Positions 7,103 to 26,724 of a stretch of DNA of 45,638 nucleotides are shown here, piece after piece. The notes beneath the pieces are model-generated. The model was not told the origin of the DNA, ran no database searches, and saw nothing but the letters and a program-made list of their open reading frames with translations. The DNA comes from SURF-13 sp041695325 (lineage in GTDB: Bacteria; Pseudomonadota; Gammaproteobacteria; SURF-13), in NCBI GenBank assembly GCA_041695325.1, contig JBGFRC010000045.1, forward strand, positions 1-45,638. The letters are read 5' to 3'. Position numbers and translations under genes: made by a program. Within the stretch, counting starts at the first letter, position 1. Every line of letters starts with the position of its first letter.

Positions 7103-7172
7103 TGTTTGATGCGAGCGGGCCGGACGGGTAACCAAAGATTTTGAGTGGAAATAGTGTTGAGGAGATTTTTCA

Positions 7173-8360
<1,188 letters not shown>

Positions 8361-8363
<3 letters not shown>

Positions 8364-8430
8364 CGAGTGGCGAGTGGCGAGGAAAATTAATAGATTCTTT
8401 ACTAGCAACTCGCTACTAGACACTCGCTAC
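8361..8430. repeat. Palindromic tail after tuf copy 1
   Basis: TAGCGAGT, starting at the tuf stop codon (8361), is followed by GGCGAGTGGCGAG and later by ACTCGCTAC (8409-8417) and CACTCGCTAC (8421-8430), so that the stop codon sits in a stem. About 35 bases past the stop match the tail of tuf copy 2, with only two single-base length differences after that. No clear T tract, so not a standard terminator. Confidence 0.5.
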
Positions 8431-8432
8431 TG

Positions 8433-8551
8433 TATTTTTAGGCCAGTAGCTCAATTGGCTGAGCCGCGAAGCGGCGAAGGCCGGCACAGGGACGTGCTGG
8501 CGGGTGCTGAAAGAGGAACAGCGGTTACGCCAGGAATGGCATCGCGAGATT
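8433..8551 (+). repeat. Structured repeat headed by the 5' half of tRNA-Trp
   Basis: The first 27 bases (8433-8459) are identical to 8552-8578, the leader and first 20 bases of tRNA-Trp, and similarity continues through the D arm (GAGC). Then come GCCGC-GAA-GCGGC, GCCGGCAC-AGGGAC-GTGCTGGC, GGGTGCTG and CGCCAGGAATGGC, matching the order of parts in the element before tRNA-Thr. The tRNA part lacks an anticodon and a 3' half, so it is not a second tRNA gene. Confidence 0.6.
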
Positions 8552-8558
8552 TATTTTT

Positions 8559-8634
8559 AGGCCAGTAGCTCAATTGGCAGAGCGGCGGTCTCCAAAACCG
8601 CAGGTTGGGGGTTCGATTCCCTCCTGGCCTGCCA
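8559..8634 (+). tRNA. tRNA-Trp: tRNA-Trp (CCA)
   Basis: Acceptor AGGCCAG (8559-8565) pairs with CTGGCCT (8624-8630), followed by GCCA. The anticodon arm GCGGT CTCCAAA ACCGC carries CCA. It lies 42 bases before secE, the usual tuf-trpT-secE order. Confidence 0.97.
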
Positions 8635-8676
8635 TTCAGGACTGGCAAGAGCTTTAAGAATTGCGTACCAGGAAAG

Positions 8677-9027
8677 ATGACGGACAACATTAAACTGTCG
8701 GCGTCGGCGCTGCTGCTGGCGGTCGCGGTCGCGGCCTTTTATTTCTACGCCGCGCAAATTCCGCTGCCGCTGCGCGTGCTGGGATTGCTGCTCGCCGCAG
8801 GCGCGGCAGCGGCCGTTTTTTTTCAAACCGAACCGGGACGCAGAGCATGGGCATTTTTGCAGGAGACGCGCAGCGAAGTGCGGCGCGTGGTGTGGCCCAC
8901 GCGTCCGGAGACCGTGCAGACCACTCTGGTGGTGTTCGTGGTGGTGATCATCGCGGCGATTATCCTGTGGCTGCTGGACATGTTGTTGTTGTGGCTGGTG
9001 CGTCTCGTCACCGGACAGGGAGGTTGA
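8677..9027 (+). CDS. secE: Preprotein translocase subunit SecE
   Basis: The small essential clamp of the SecYEG channel, 116 residues. It is the three-helix form of gammaproteobacteria: helices near 8-30 and 32-50, then the conserved amphipathic segment EVRRVVWPTRPETVQTT around 67-83 and the last helix around 84-110. The start ATG at 8677 has AGGAAAG just before it; a longer frame from 8605 would run through the end of tRNA-Trp and is rejected. nusG follows after 4 bases, making a secE-nusG operon. It partners SecY encoded at 33928. Confidence 0.93.
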   Translation: MTDNIKLSASALLLAVAVAAFYFYAAQIPLPLRVLGLLLAAGAAAAVFFQTEPGRRAWAFLQETRSEVRRVVWPTRPETVQTTLVVFVVVIIAAIILWLLDMLLLWLVRLVTGQGG

Positions 9028-9031
9028 ACCG

Positions 9032-9565
9032 ATGGCATTGCGTTGGTACGTGATACACGCCTATTCCGGGTTCGAGAATCAGGTGGTGAAGTCGCTCAAG
9101 GAACGCATCGCGCGCGCCGGGATGCAGGACAAGTTCGGCGAGATTCTGGTGCCCACCGAAGAGGTGGTGGAGATGCGAGAGGGCCAGAAGCGCAAGAGCG
9201 ACCGCAAGTTTTTCCCCGGCTACGTGCTGGTGCAGATGGAGATGGATGACGACACCTGGCACCTGGTGAAGGATGTGCCCAAGGTGCTGGGTTTCATCGG
9301 CGGCACCAGCGACAAGCCCGCGCCGATAACCGACAAGGAGGCCGACGTCATTTTGCAGCGCGTGCACGAGGGCTTGGACAAGCCGCGCCCCAAGGTGCTG
9401 TTCGAGCCGGGTGAGGTGGTGCGCGTGACGGACGGGCCGTTCAACGATTTCAACGGCGTGGTGGAAGAGGTCAATTACGAAAAAAGCCGGCTGCGCGTCG
9501 GCGTGATGATCTTCGGCCGCTCCACGCCGGTGGAGCTGGAGTTTAGTCAGGTAGAGAAGGGCTAA
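9032..9565 (+). CDS. nusG: Transcription antitermination factor NusG
   Basis: It binds RNA polymerase and couples transcription to the leading ribosome and to Rho. 177 residues: the NGN domain starts RWYVIHAYSGFENQV and includes FFPGYVLVQME, and the KOW domain has FEPGEVVRVTDGPFNDFNGV near 126-145. A good ribosome site GGGAGG (9018-9023) lies 8 bases before the ATG. The stop codon is part of a long palindrome (9565-9626). Length and order are normal. Confidence 0.96.
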   Translation: MALRWYVIHAYSGFENQVVKSLKERIARAGMQDKFGEILVPTEEVVEMREGQKRKSDRKFFPGYVLVQMEMDDDTWHLVKDVPKVLGFIGGTSDKPAPITDKEADVILQRVHEGLDKPRPKVLFEPGEVVRVTDGPFNDFNGVVEEVNYEKSRLRVGVMIFGRSTPVELEFSQVEKG

Positions 9566-9626
9566 GATACAAGATACAGGATACAAGATGCAAGAGAACG
9601 CGGTTTTTTACTTGTATCTTGTATCT
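9565..9626. repeat. Long hairpin after nusG (ATACAAG words)
   Basis: AGATACAAGATACAGG (9565-9580) pairs with CTTGTATCTTGTATCT (9611-9626) at 15 of 16 positions, with a further ATACAAGATGCAAG unit in the loop. It begins at the last base of the nusG stop codon. It resembles the low-complexity palindromes after the tuf genes in style but uses different words. Confidence 0.5.
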
Positions 9627-9641
9627 GGTTTTAACAGGGGA

Positions 9642-9707
9642 GCCCCGCACCTTGTTACCTGAACTGTGGAGTAGCAGCAGGAGTCCATGGCAGGCAAGGT
9701 GCGGGGC
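9642..9707 (+). promoter_or_regulatory. Leader hairpin upstream of rplK
   Basis: GCCCCGCACCTTG (9642-9654) pairs exactly with CAAGGTGCGGGGC (9695-9707), and CCTG (9658-9661) pairs with CAGG (9691-9694) inside after a 3-base bulge; the loop is about 29 bases. It lies 30 bases before the rplK start and lacks a downstream T run. In E. coli the L11-L1 mRNA leader is bound by L1 for autoregulation; this structure is in the right place for such a control site, which is inference. Confidence 0.5.
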
Positions 9708-9737
9708 GTTTGCACCCATTTTTAAGGAGCACTAAAC

Positions 9738-10168
9738 ATGGCCAAGAAAATTGAGGCCTATATCAAGTTGCAGATCAAGGCCGGGCAAGCTAACCCCAGT
9801 CCGCCGGTCGGACCCGCGCTCGGCCAGCGCGGCGTGAACATCATGGAGTTCTGCAAGGCGTTCAACGCCGCGACGCAGAAAATGGAGCAGGGTCTGCCGA
9901 TACCAGTGGTGATTACCGTGTACAGCGACCGCAGCTTCACCTTTGTCACTAAGACGCCGCCCGCCTCGGTGCTGATTAAAAAGGCGCTGGGGATCGAGAG
10001 CGGCAGCAAGACGCCGAACAGCGTCAAGGTGGGTAAGCTCACGCGCAAGCAACTGGAGGAGATCGCCAAGATCAAGATGCCGGATATCACGGCGGCGGAC
10101 ATGGACGCGGCGGTGCGCACCATTGCGGGCAGCGCGCGCAGCATGGGCGTGGACGTGGAGGGGGTGTC

Positions 10169-10172
<4 letters not shown>
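9738..10172 (+). CDS. rplK: 50S ribosomal protein L11
   Basis: Component of the GTPase-associated centre, binding 23S rRNA with L10/L12. 144 residues with the conserved N-terminal domain (KKIEAYIKLQIKAG, SPPVGPALGQRGVNIMEFCK) and the RNA-binding C-terminal domain ending VRTIAGSARSMGVDVEG. Lys3 and Lys39-region residues that PrmA methylates in E. coli are present. AAGGAG (9724-9729) precedes the ATG by 8 bases. Its stop overlaps the rplA start (ATGA), so the two are translationally coupled. Confidence 0.97.
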
Positions 10173-10864
<692 letters not shown>

Positions 10865-11056
10865 AGCTTTTACAGCGTAGCTGCATGCTGCGCCGTCAAA
10901 AACCGCAGGCACGTTCAGAACAAGAACGTTTAATTTCCTGCGCAGACGGTGAAAACTGAGACAGGATTATCCCTGGCACAGATTCACCGTGTTTGGATGG
11001 GGCGATGGTACCCGCCCTTTGGTGGAGCTACAGCAGCCAGGAGGAGAGCATATTTT
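10865..11056 (+). promoter_or_regulatory. L10 leader (autoregulatory mRNA structure)
   Basis: The 192 bases between rplA and rplJ hold a long-range stem CGGTGAA (10947-10953 region) with TTCACCG (10984-10990 region), an inner ACAGG/CCTGG pairing, then GGGCG-ATGGTAC-CCGCCC and a GGAGCTACAGCAGCC segment just before the ribosome site. Position and form fit the L10 leader, the site where the L10-L12 complex represses its own translation. Individual contacts cannot be assigned from the sequence. Confidence 0.65.
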
Positions 11057-11551
11057 GTGAGTCTGACTTTAGAACAAAAACAGGAAATCGTAAGTGAAGT
11101 CGCGGGCGTGGCGGCGCAGGCCAGGTCGGCGGTGGTGGCCGAGTACCGCGGCATGACGGTGAGCGAGCTGACCGAGCTGCGCAGCAACGCGCGCAAGATG
11201 GGCGTGTATCTGCGCGTGGTGAAAAACACCCTGGCGCGCCGCGCCGTGCAGGGCACTGAATTCGCCTGCATGGACGAGGCGCTGGTCGGGCCGCTGCTGC
11301 TGGCCCTGTCGCGCGAGGAGCCGAGCGCCGCGCCCAAGCTGATGGGTGATTTCGCCAAGGCCCACGAGCGGCTGGTCATCAAGGCGGGCGCTTATAACGG
11401 CAAGCTGCTCAAGCCCGCCGACGTCGCCGCGCTGGCCAGGCTGCCCACGCGCAATGAGGCCATCGCCACCCTGATGGCGCTGATGAAGGCGCCGGTGGGG
11501 AAGCTGGTGCGCACTCTTGCCGCCGTGCGCGATGCGCGTCAGGCCGCGTGA
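11057..11551 (+). CDS. rplJ: 50S ribosomal protein L10
   Basis: Anchors L7/L12 dimers to the stalk base. The start is taken as GTG at 11057: it gives SLTLEQKQEIVSEV, matching the family N terminus, and has AGGAGGAG (11038-11045 region) upstream; the open frame from 10949 would extend through the regulatory leader and is rejected. The product is 164 residues, with VVAEYRGMTVSELTELR, VVKNTLARRAV and a C-terminal helix KLVRTLAAVRDARQAA that holds L12. Followed by rplL after 48 bases. Confidence 0.95.
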   Translation: MSLTLEQKQEIVSEVAGVAAQARSAVVAEYRGMTVSELTELRSNARKMGVYLRVVKNTLARRAVQGTEFACMDEALVGPLLLALSREEPSAAPKLMGDFAKAHERLVIKAGAYNGKLLKPADVAALARLPTRNEAIATLMALMKAPVGKLVRTLAAVRDARQAA

Positions 11552-11599
11552 TCCAGACTTTACTTTTAATTAAACCGGATATTTTCAAGGAGCATACAC

Positions 11600-11974
11600 A
11601 TGGCCGTAACGAAAGAAGACATTTTGGAAGGCATTTCGAAGATGACCGTGATGGAGATTGTGGACCTGATCTCCGCCATGGAGCAGAAATTTGGCGTGAG
11701 CGCGGCGGCGGCCGTCGCCGTTGCGCCGGGCGCCGGTGGCGCCGCCGCCGCCGCGGAAGAGAAGACCGAGTTCACCGTGGTGATGACCAAGTTCGGCGAG
11801 AACAAGGTCGGCGTCATCAAGGTGATCCGCGCCATCACTGGCCTGGGCCTGAAGGAAGCCAAGGACCTGGTGGAAGGCGCCCCGTCCACCGTCAAGGAAG
11901 GCGTGTCCAAGAAGGACGCCGAGGACATCAAGAAGCAGTTGGAGGAGGCGGGCGCCAGCGTCGAGATCAAGTGA
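11600..11974 (+). CDS. rplL: 50S ribosomal protein L7/L12
   Basis: The multicopy stalk protein that recruits translational GTPases. 124 residues: N-terminal dimerisation domain (EDILEGISKMTVMEIVDLIS), an Ala/Gly/Pro hinge near 35-52, and the factor-binding C-terminal domain (KFGENKVGVIKVIRAITG, LKEAKDLVEGAPSTVKEG). AAGGAG (11587-11592) lies 7 bases before the ATG. An attenuator-like hairpin in the 123 bases downstream would lower rpoB expression relative to this gene. Confidence 0.97.
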   Translation: MAVTKEDILEGISKMTVMEIVDLISAMEQKFGVSAAAAVAVAPGAGGAAAAAEEKTEFTVVMTKFGENKVGVIKVIRAITGLGLKEAKDLVEGAPSTVKEGVSKKDAEDIKKQLEEAGASVEIK

Positions 11975-12012
11975 TCTTGCAGCTGTTGCCTGTTGTTGTT
12001 TCATGTAACCAG

Positions 12013-12040
12013 GCCGGCGGTTTCCCCGCTGGCTGTCTTT
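12013..12040 (+). terminator. Attenuator-like hairpin between rplL and rpoB
   Basis: GCCGGCGG (12013-12020) pairs with CCGCTGGC (12026-12033) with one G-U pair, followed by TGTCTTTT. A second stem ACGTCC/GGACGT follows near 12042-12062. E. coli has a partial terminator and an RNase III site at this position; here a weak T tract suggests partial termination. Confidence 0.5.
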
Positions 12041-12097
12041 TCACGTCCACTCCGCGCGGACGTGTGTCACGGACTTGATTTAGCTTGAGGAACCGCC

Positions 12098-16177
<4,080 letters not shown>

Positions 16178-16244
16178 GCGCGGACACATTCGCGTGATGC
16201 CGGCCGGATAAATTCGGCCCTACATTTAGGGTAGGAGGTGCAAC

Positions 16245-20432
<4,188 letters not shown>

Positions 20433-20444
20433 CAGCGCTAAACA

Positions 20445-20490
20445 TTTACATCGTCTTGCTTGACAGCAAGACGGTGTAAATTTTATAATT
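20445..20490. terminator. Terminator-like hairpin between rpoC and rpsL
   Basis: TTTACATCGTCTTGCT (20445-20460) pairs with AGCAAGACGGTGTAAA (20465-20480) with a single G-U pair and a TGAC loop, followed by TTTTATAATTT. This is a good intrinsic terminator shape and would separate the rplKAJL-rpoBC unit from the str unit. Confidence 0.65.
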
Positions 20491-20550
20491 TCAAAGCTTT
20501 GCTGCCTGAATTTGCTTAAGGACGGGATTTTCTATTTTCGGGATTTTTTA

Positions 20551-20925
<375 letters not shown>

Positions 20926-20940
20926 TTTTCAAGGTCAGCC

Positions 20941-21414
20941 ATGTCCCGCCGTCATACCCCTCCCAAGCGCGTTGTCCTTCCCGATCCCAAGTATGGGAAC
21001 GTCATGCTCGCCAAGTTCGTCAACGTGGTGATGGAAAGCGGCAAGAAATCGGTCGCGGAGCGCATCGTATACGGTGCGTTGAATCAGATCGCCAGTAAAA
21101 AGAAGGACGCCGACGCGGTGGAAATGCTGGGCAAGGCGCTTTCCAACGTGAGCCCGGTGGTGGAAGTGAAATCGCGCCGCGTCGGCGGCGCAACCTATCA
21201 GGTGCCGGTGGAAGTGCGCTCCGAGCGTCGCACCGCGCTCGCCATGCGCTGGCTGGCGGAAGCGGCGCGCGCGCGCGCGGAAAAGTCCATGGCGCTGCGC
21301 CTGGCGGGGGAAATCATGGACGCCTGCGACAACAAGGGCAACGCGGTCAAGAAGCGTGAAGACACCCACCGCATGGCGGAGGCCAACAAGGCCTTCTCGC
21401 ATTACCGCTGGTAA
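20941..21414 (+). CDS. rpsG: 30S ribosomal protein S7
   Basis: Primary 16S rRNA-binding protein of the 30S head, 157 residues (the short form). It starts MSRRHTPPKRVVLPDPKYGN and ends RMAEANKAFSHYRW. It lies 15 bases after rpsL. In E. coli S7 represses the str message between rpsL and rpsG; the spacer here is too short for that full structure. Confidence 0.97.
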   Translation: MSRRHTPPKRVVLPDPKYGNVMLAKFVNVVMESGKKSVAERIVYGALNQIASKKKDADAVEMLGKALSNVSPVVEVKSRRVGGATYQVPVEVRSERRTALAMRWLAEAARARAEKSMALRLAGEIMDACDNKGNAVKKREDTHRMAEANKAFSHYRW

Positions 21415-21447
21415 ACCATGTCCGCCGTTATCTCCAGGAGCAGCACC

Positions 21448-23544
21448 GTGGCCCGCAAGACACACATCGAGCGTTACCGTAATATTGGCATCAGCGCCCA
21501 CATTGACGCCGGCAAGACCACCACCACCGAGCGCGTGCTGTTCTACACCGGCGTGTCGCACAAGCTGGGCGAGGTGCACGAGGGTACGGCCACCATGGAC
21601 TGGATGCCGCAGGAGCAGGAACGCGGCATCACCATCACCTCCGCCGCCACCACCTGTTTCTGGAGCGGCATGGGGCGTCAGTATCCGGAACACCGCATCA
21701 ACATTATTGATACGCCGGGGCATGTGGATTTCACCATCGAGGTCGAGCGTTCCCTGCGCGTGCTGGACGGCGCCTGCATGCTGTTCTGCGCCGTGGGCGG
21801 CGTGGAGCCGCAGTCAGAAACGGTGTGGCGCCAGGCCAATAAATACGGGGTGCCGCGCATCGCGTTCGTGAACAAGATGGATCGCGCGGGCGCCAACTTC
21901 CTGCGTGTGGTGGACCAGATCAAGAAGCGCCTGGGCGGCAATCCGGTGCCGGTGCAGCTGCCGATCGGCGCCGAGGAGAAGTATCAGGGCGTGGTGGACC
22001 TGGTCAAGATGAAGGCCATCTACTGGGACGACGCCACCAAGGGCATGACCTTCGAGGAGCGCGACGTTCCGCCCGACATGCTGCCCGACTGCAAAAAGTG
22101 GCACGACTCCCTGGTGGAGGCCGCCGCCGAGTCGTCCGAAGAACTGATGAACAAGTACCTGGAAGGGCACGCGCTCACTCAGGACGAGATCAAGCGGGGC
22201 ATACGCGCGCGCACGCTCAAGGCCGAGATCGTGCCGGTGCTGTGCGGCTCGGCGTTCAAGAACAAGGGCGTGCAGGCCATGCTCGACGCCGTGATTGATT
22301 ATCTGCCCTCGCCGGTGGATAAGCCCGCCATCAAGGGCCATCTGGACGACGCGGCGGAGACCGTGGCCGAGCGCCACGCCTCGGACGAGGAGCCGTTCTC
22401 CGCGCTGGCGTTCAAGATCGCCACCGATCCGTTTGTGGGCACGCTCACCTTTTTCCGCGTCTATTCCGGGGTGCTCTCTTCGGGCGACGCGGTCTATAAC
22501 CCGGTGAAAGACAGCAAGGAGCGCGTGGGACGCATCGTGCAGATGCACGCCAATCAGCGCGAGGAAATCAAGGAAGTGCGCGCCGGCGACATCGCCGCCG
22601 CCGTCGGCCTGAAAAACGTGACCACCGGCGACACGCTGTGCGATATCAATAATATCATCACCCTGGAGCGCATGGAGTTCCCGGAGCCGGTGATCTCGGT
22701 GGCGGTGGAGCCCAAGACCAAGGCCGACCAGGAGAAGATGGGCGTGGCGCTCAACAAGCTGGCGCAGGAAGACCCGTCGTTCCGCGTGCGCAGCGACGAA
22801 GAGACCGGCCAGACTATCATCTCCGGCATGGGCGAGCTGCACCTGGAAATCATCGTGGACCGCATGAAGCGCGAGTTCGGCGTGGAGGCCAACGTGGGCG
22901 CGCCGCAGGTCGCCTACCGCGAGACCATCCGCAAGACCGTGGAACAGGAAGGCAAGTTCGTGCGTCAATCCGGTGGCCGCGGCCAGTACGGTCACGTGTG
23001 GCTGCGCCTGGAGCCGCTGCCGCCCGGCACCGGTTACGAGTTCGAGAACGCCATCGTGGGCGGCGTGGTGCCCAAGGAATACATCCCGGCGGTGGACAAG
23101 GGCGTGCAGGAGCAGGTGCAGAACGGCGTGATCGCGGGCTTCCCCATCGTGGATATCAAGGTCAGCATCTTCGACGGCTCCTACCACGACGTGGACTCCA
23201 ACGAAATGGCATTCAAGATCGCGGGCTCGATGGCGCTGAAGGAGGGCGTGCGCAAGGCTAGTCCGGTGCTGCTGGAGCCGATCATGAAGGTCGAGGTGGT
23301 GACGCCGGAAGATTACATGGGCGACGTGATGGGCGATTTGAACCGCCGCCGCGGCGTGGTGCAGGGCATGGAAGACATCCCGTCGGGCAAGACCATCACC
23401 GCCGAGGTGCCGCTGAAAGAAATGTTCGGTTACGCCACCGACCTGCGCTCCATGAGCCAGGGGCGCGCCACCTACACCATGGAGTTCACCAAGTATCTCG
23501 AGGTGCCGAAGAGCCTCGCGGAAACCATTATCAAGAAGCCGTAG
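21448..23544 (+). CDS. fusA: Elongation factor G
   Basis: Translocation GTPase. I place the start at GTG 21448: it gives the family N terminus (V/M)ARKTHIERYRNIGIS and has CAGGAG (21435-21440) 7 bases upstream, whereas the ATG at 21418 lacks a ribosome site and would add MSAVISRSST. The product is 698 residues with AHIDAGKTTTTERV (G1), ERGITITSAAT (G2), DTPGHVDFTIEVERSLR (G3), NKMDRAGANF (G4) and complete domains II-V including GGRGQYGHVWLRLEP. It sits between rpsG and the second tuf in the str operon. Confidence 0.96.
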   Translation: MARKTHIERYRNIGISAHIDAGKTTTTERVLFYTGVSHKLGEVHEGTATMDWMPQEQERGITITSAATTCFWSGMGRQYPEHRINIIDTPGHVDFTIEVERSLRVLDGACMLFCAVGGVEPQSETVWRQANKYGVPRIAFVNKMDRAGANFLRVVDQIKKRLGGNPVPVQLPIGAEEKYQGVVDLVKMKAIYWDDATKGMTFEERDVPPDMLPDCKKWHDSLVEAAAESSEELMNKYLEGHALTQDEIKRGIRARTLKAEIVPVLCGSAFKNKGVQAMLDAVIDYLPSPVDKPAIKGHLDDAAETVAERHASDEEPFSALAFKIATDPFVGTLTFFRVYSGVLSSGDAVYNPVKDSKERVGRIVQMHANQREEIKEVRAGDIAAAVGLKNVTTGDTLCDINNIITLERMEFPEPVISVAVEPKTKADQEKMGVALNKLAQEDPSFRVRSDEETGQTIISGMGELHLEIIVDRMKREFGVEANVGAPQVAYRETIRKTVEQEGKFVRQSGGRGQYGHVWLRLEPLPPGTGYEFENAIVGGVVPKEYIPAVDKGVQEQVQNGVIAGFPIVDIKVSIFDGSYHDVDSNEMAFKIAGSMALKEGVRKASPVLLEPIMKVEVVTPEDYMGDVMGDLNRRRGVVQGMEDIPSGKTITAEVPLKEMFGYATDLRSMSQGRATYTMEFTKYLEVPKSLAETIIKKP

Positions 23545-23565
23545 TCAATTTTTGAGGCGACGATC

Positions 23566-24753
<1,188 letters not shown>

Positions 24754-24756
<3 letters not shown>

Positions 24757-24820
24757 CGAGTGGCGAGTGGCGAGGAAAATTATAGATTCTTTCTAGCAAC
24801 TCGCTACTTGATACTCGAAA
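24754..24820. repeat. Palindromic tail after tuf copy 2
   Basis: TAGCGAGT (24754-24761) pairs with ACTCGCTA (24799-24806); GGCGAGTGGCGAG lies between. Nearly the same sequence as after tuf copy 1. It takes most of the 74 bases before rpsJ, where many gammaproteobacteria carry the S10 leader, of which no trace is visible. Confidence 0.55.
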
Positions 24821-24830
24821 CTGAGTTTAT

Positions 24831-25142
24831 ATGGCTAACCAGAAAATACGCATCCGGCTGAAGTCCTTTGATCACCGGCTGATAGACAAATCGGCGCGCG
24901 AGATCGTGGAGACGGCGCGCCGCACCGGGGCGCAGGTGCGCGGCCCGATTCCGCTGCCTTCCAAGAAGGAGCGCTACACCGTGCTTACCTCGCCGCACGT
25001 GGACAAGGACGCGCGCGACCAGTACGAGATACGAACCCATAAGAGATTGATGGACATTGTGGACCCCACCGACAAAACGGTAGATGCGCTGATGAAGCTC
25101 GATCTCGCCGCCGGTGTGGATGTGCAGATCAAGTTGAGCTGA
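24831..25142 (+). CDS. rpsJ: 30S ribosomal protein S10
   Basis: 103 residues, part of the 30S head and of the NusB-S10 antitermination complex. It begins MANQKIRIRLKSFDHRLID and carries GPIPLPSKKERYTVLTSPH. Only a weak GAG lies before the ATG, since the tuf tail fills the upstream gap, so translation may depend on read-through from tuf or on an atypical initiation region. Confidence 0.97.
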   Translation: MANQKIRIRLKSFDHRLIDKSAREIVETARRTGAQVRGPIPLPSKKERYTVLTSPHVDKDARDQYEIRTHKRLMDIVDPTDKTVDALMKLDLAAGVDVQIKLS

Positions 25143-25153
25143 CGAGAACGCAA

Positions 25154-25798
25154 ATGGCATTAGGAGTGGTTGGACGCAAGGCGGGCATGACGCGCATCTT
25201 CACCGATGAGGGCGTCTCCGTGCCGGTCACCGTGATCGAGGTGGAGCCGAACCGCGTCACGCAGGTGAAGAGCGTCGAGAACGACGGCTACCGCGCAGTG
25301 CAGGTTACGCTGGGCACGCGGCGCGCGCAGCGCGTCAACAAGGCCGCGGCCGGGCACTATGCCAAGGCCAATGTTCCCGCCGGCCGGGGCTTATGGGAGT
25401 TCCGCCTGGACGAGGGCGAGGGCGCGGACATCGCCGCCGGCGCGGAAGTCAAGGCCGACATCTTCAAGCCCGGACAGATTGTGGATGTCGCCGGCACCAC
25501 CATCGGCAAGGGCTTTGCCGGTACTATCAAGCGCCACCACTTCACCATGGGCGACGCCACGCACGGCAATTCATTGTCGCATCGCGCGCCGGGCTCCATC
25601 GGCCAGCGTCAGACGCCGGGCCGCGTATTCAAGGGTAAAAAGATGTCAGGCCACCTGGGCAACGTGCGCGTGAGCGCGCAGAATCTGCAAGTCGTGCGCG
25701 TGGATGCGGAGCGCAATCTGCTGCTGGTGCGCGGCGCCATACCGGGCCCGGAAGGCGGTGACGTGATCGTGCGTCCGGCCGCGAAGGGAGCGAAGTAA
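25154..25798 (+). CDS. rplC: 50S ribosomal protein L3
   Basis: Early assembly protein whose central loop reaches toward the peptidyl transferase centre. 214 residues; the loop reads THGNSLSHRAPGSIGQRQTP, including the glutamine that PrmB methylates in other gammaproteobacteria. It starts MALGVVGRKAGMTRIF, 11 bases after rpsJ. Ends with a short AAKGAK tail. Confidence 0.97.
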   Translation: MALGVVGRKAGMTRIFTDEGVSVPVTVIEVEPNRVTQVKSVENDGYRAVQVTLGTRRAQRVNKAAAGHYAKANVPAGRGLWEFRLDEGEGADIAAGAEVKADIFKPGQIVDVAGTTIGKGFAGTIKRHHFTMGDATHGNSLSHRAPGSIGQRQTPGRVFKGKKMSGHLGNVRVSAQNLQVVRVDAERNLLLVRGAIPGPEGGDVIVRPAAKGAK

Positions 25799-25800
25799 TC

Positions 25801-26415
25801 ATGGAAATGCAAATCACCGGGGCGGGAAACAAGACGGTCAAGGTCGAGGTGTCCGACGCGCTGTTCGGCGCGCCCTACAACGAAAGCCTGGTGCACCAGG
25901 TGGTCACCGCTTACCGCGCGGCCGCGCGCACGGGGGCGCACAAGCAAAAGACGCGCAGCGAGGTGAGCGGCGGCGGCAAAAAGCCGTGGCGTCAGAAGGG
26001 CACCGGCCAGGCGCGCGCGGGCACCAGCCGCAGCCCGCTGTGGCGCAAGGGCGGCAAGATTTTCGCCGCGGCGCCGCAGGATTATTCGCACAAGGTGAAC
26101 AAAAAGATGTACCGCGGCGCGATGCGCGCCATCCTGTCCGAGCTGGTGCGCGAAGGGCGCCTGGTGCTGGTGAATGATTTGGTGCAGGACAAGGTGAAGA
26201 CCAAGGAGTTGGCGGCCAAGCTGGGCGCGCTGGAACTGAGGAGCGCATTGATCGTCACGGAACAGGCGGACGACAAGCTGATGCTGTCCGCGCGTAATCT
26301 GCCCAGGTTCTCCGTGACGAAGGCTTCGGCGGTGGACCCGGCCAATCTGGTGGGCTTTGACAAGGTATTGATGACGCTGGGCGCGCTGCGCCATCTGGAA
26401 AAGGTGCTGGCATGA
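25801..26415 (+). CDS. rplD: 50S ribosomal protein L4
   Basis: Lines the exit tunnel and in E. coli represses the S10 operon. 204 residues, with the tunnel loop KKPWRQKGTGQARAGTSRSP and C-terminal LMTLGALRHLEKVLA. Starts 2 bases after rplC with GGGAGCGAAG before it. Its stop overlaps rplW (ATGA). The absent S10 leader upstream of rpsJ makes classical L4 autoregulation doubtful here. Confidence 0.97.
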   Translation: MEMQITGAGNKTVKVEVSDALFGAPYNESLVHQVVTAYRAAARTGAHKQKTRSEVSGGGKKPWRQKGTGQARAGTSRSPLWRKGGKIFAAAPQDYSHKVNKKMYRGAMRAILSELVREGRLVLVNDLVQDKVKTKELAAKLGALELRSALIVTEQADDKLMLSARNLPRFSVTKASAVDPANLVGFDKVLMTLGALRHLEKVLA

Positions 26416-26720
26416 GCGAAGAACGTTTATTGAAGGTGTTGCTGGCGCCGCATGTCTCGGAAAAAAGCGCCACGCTGTCCGAGAAGAACAAGCAGTTCGT
26501 GTTCCGCGTGCTGCGTGATGCGACCAAGCCCGAGATCAAGAACGCGGTGGAGAAGATGTTCAAGGTGCAGGTGAGCGGCGTCACGGTGGTCAACGTGCGC
26601 GGCGGCGCCCGGCGCATGCCGCGTTATCAGGGGCCGCGCTCCGGCTGGAAGAAGGCCTATGTGCGTCTCGCCCCCGGCCAGGATATAGATTTCACCGGCA
26701 TGCAGCCGGCCAAGGGATGA
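26412..26720 (+). CDS. rplW: 50S ribosomal protein L23
   Basis: Sits at the tunnel exit and docks trigger factor and SRP. 102 residues, starting MSEERLLKVLLAPHVSEKS and containing VSGVTVVNVRGGARRMPRYQ. The ATG overlaps the rplD stop by four bases, and the next gene follows after 4 bases. Confidence 0.96.
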   Translation: MSEERLLKVLLAPHVSEKSATLSEKNKQFVFRVLRDATKPEIKNAVEKMFKVQVSGVTVVNVRGGARRMPRYQGPRSGWKKAYVRLAPGQDIDFTGMQPAKG

Positions 26721-26724
26721 GCGT

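Noticed and set aside
8433..8465. A second tRNA-Trp gene
   Set aside because: Only the acceptor 5' strand and D arm are present; no anticodon arm or 3' half.
20512..20550. N-terminal extension of S12
   Set aside because: The extension has no family match and the ATG at 20551 gives the conserved N terminus.
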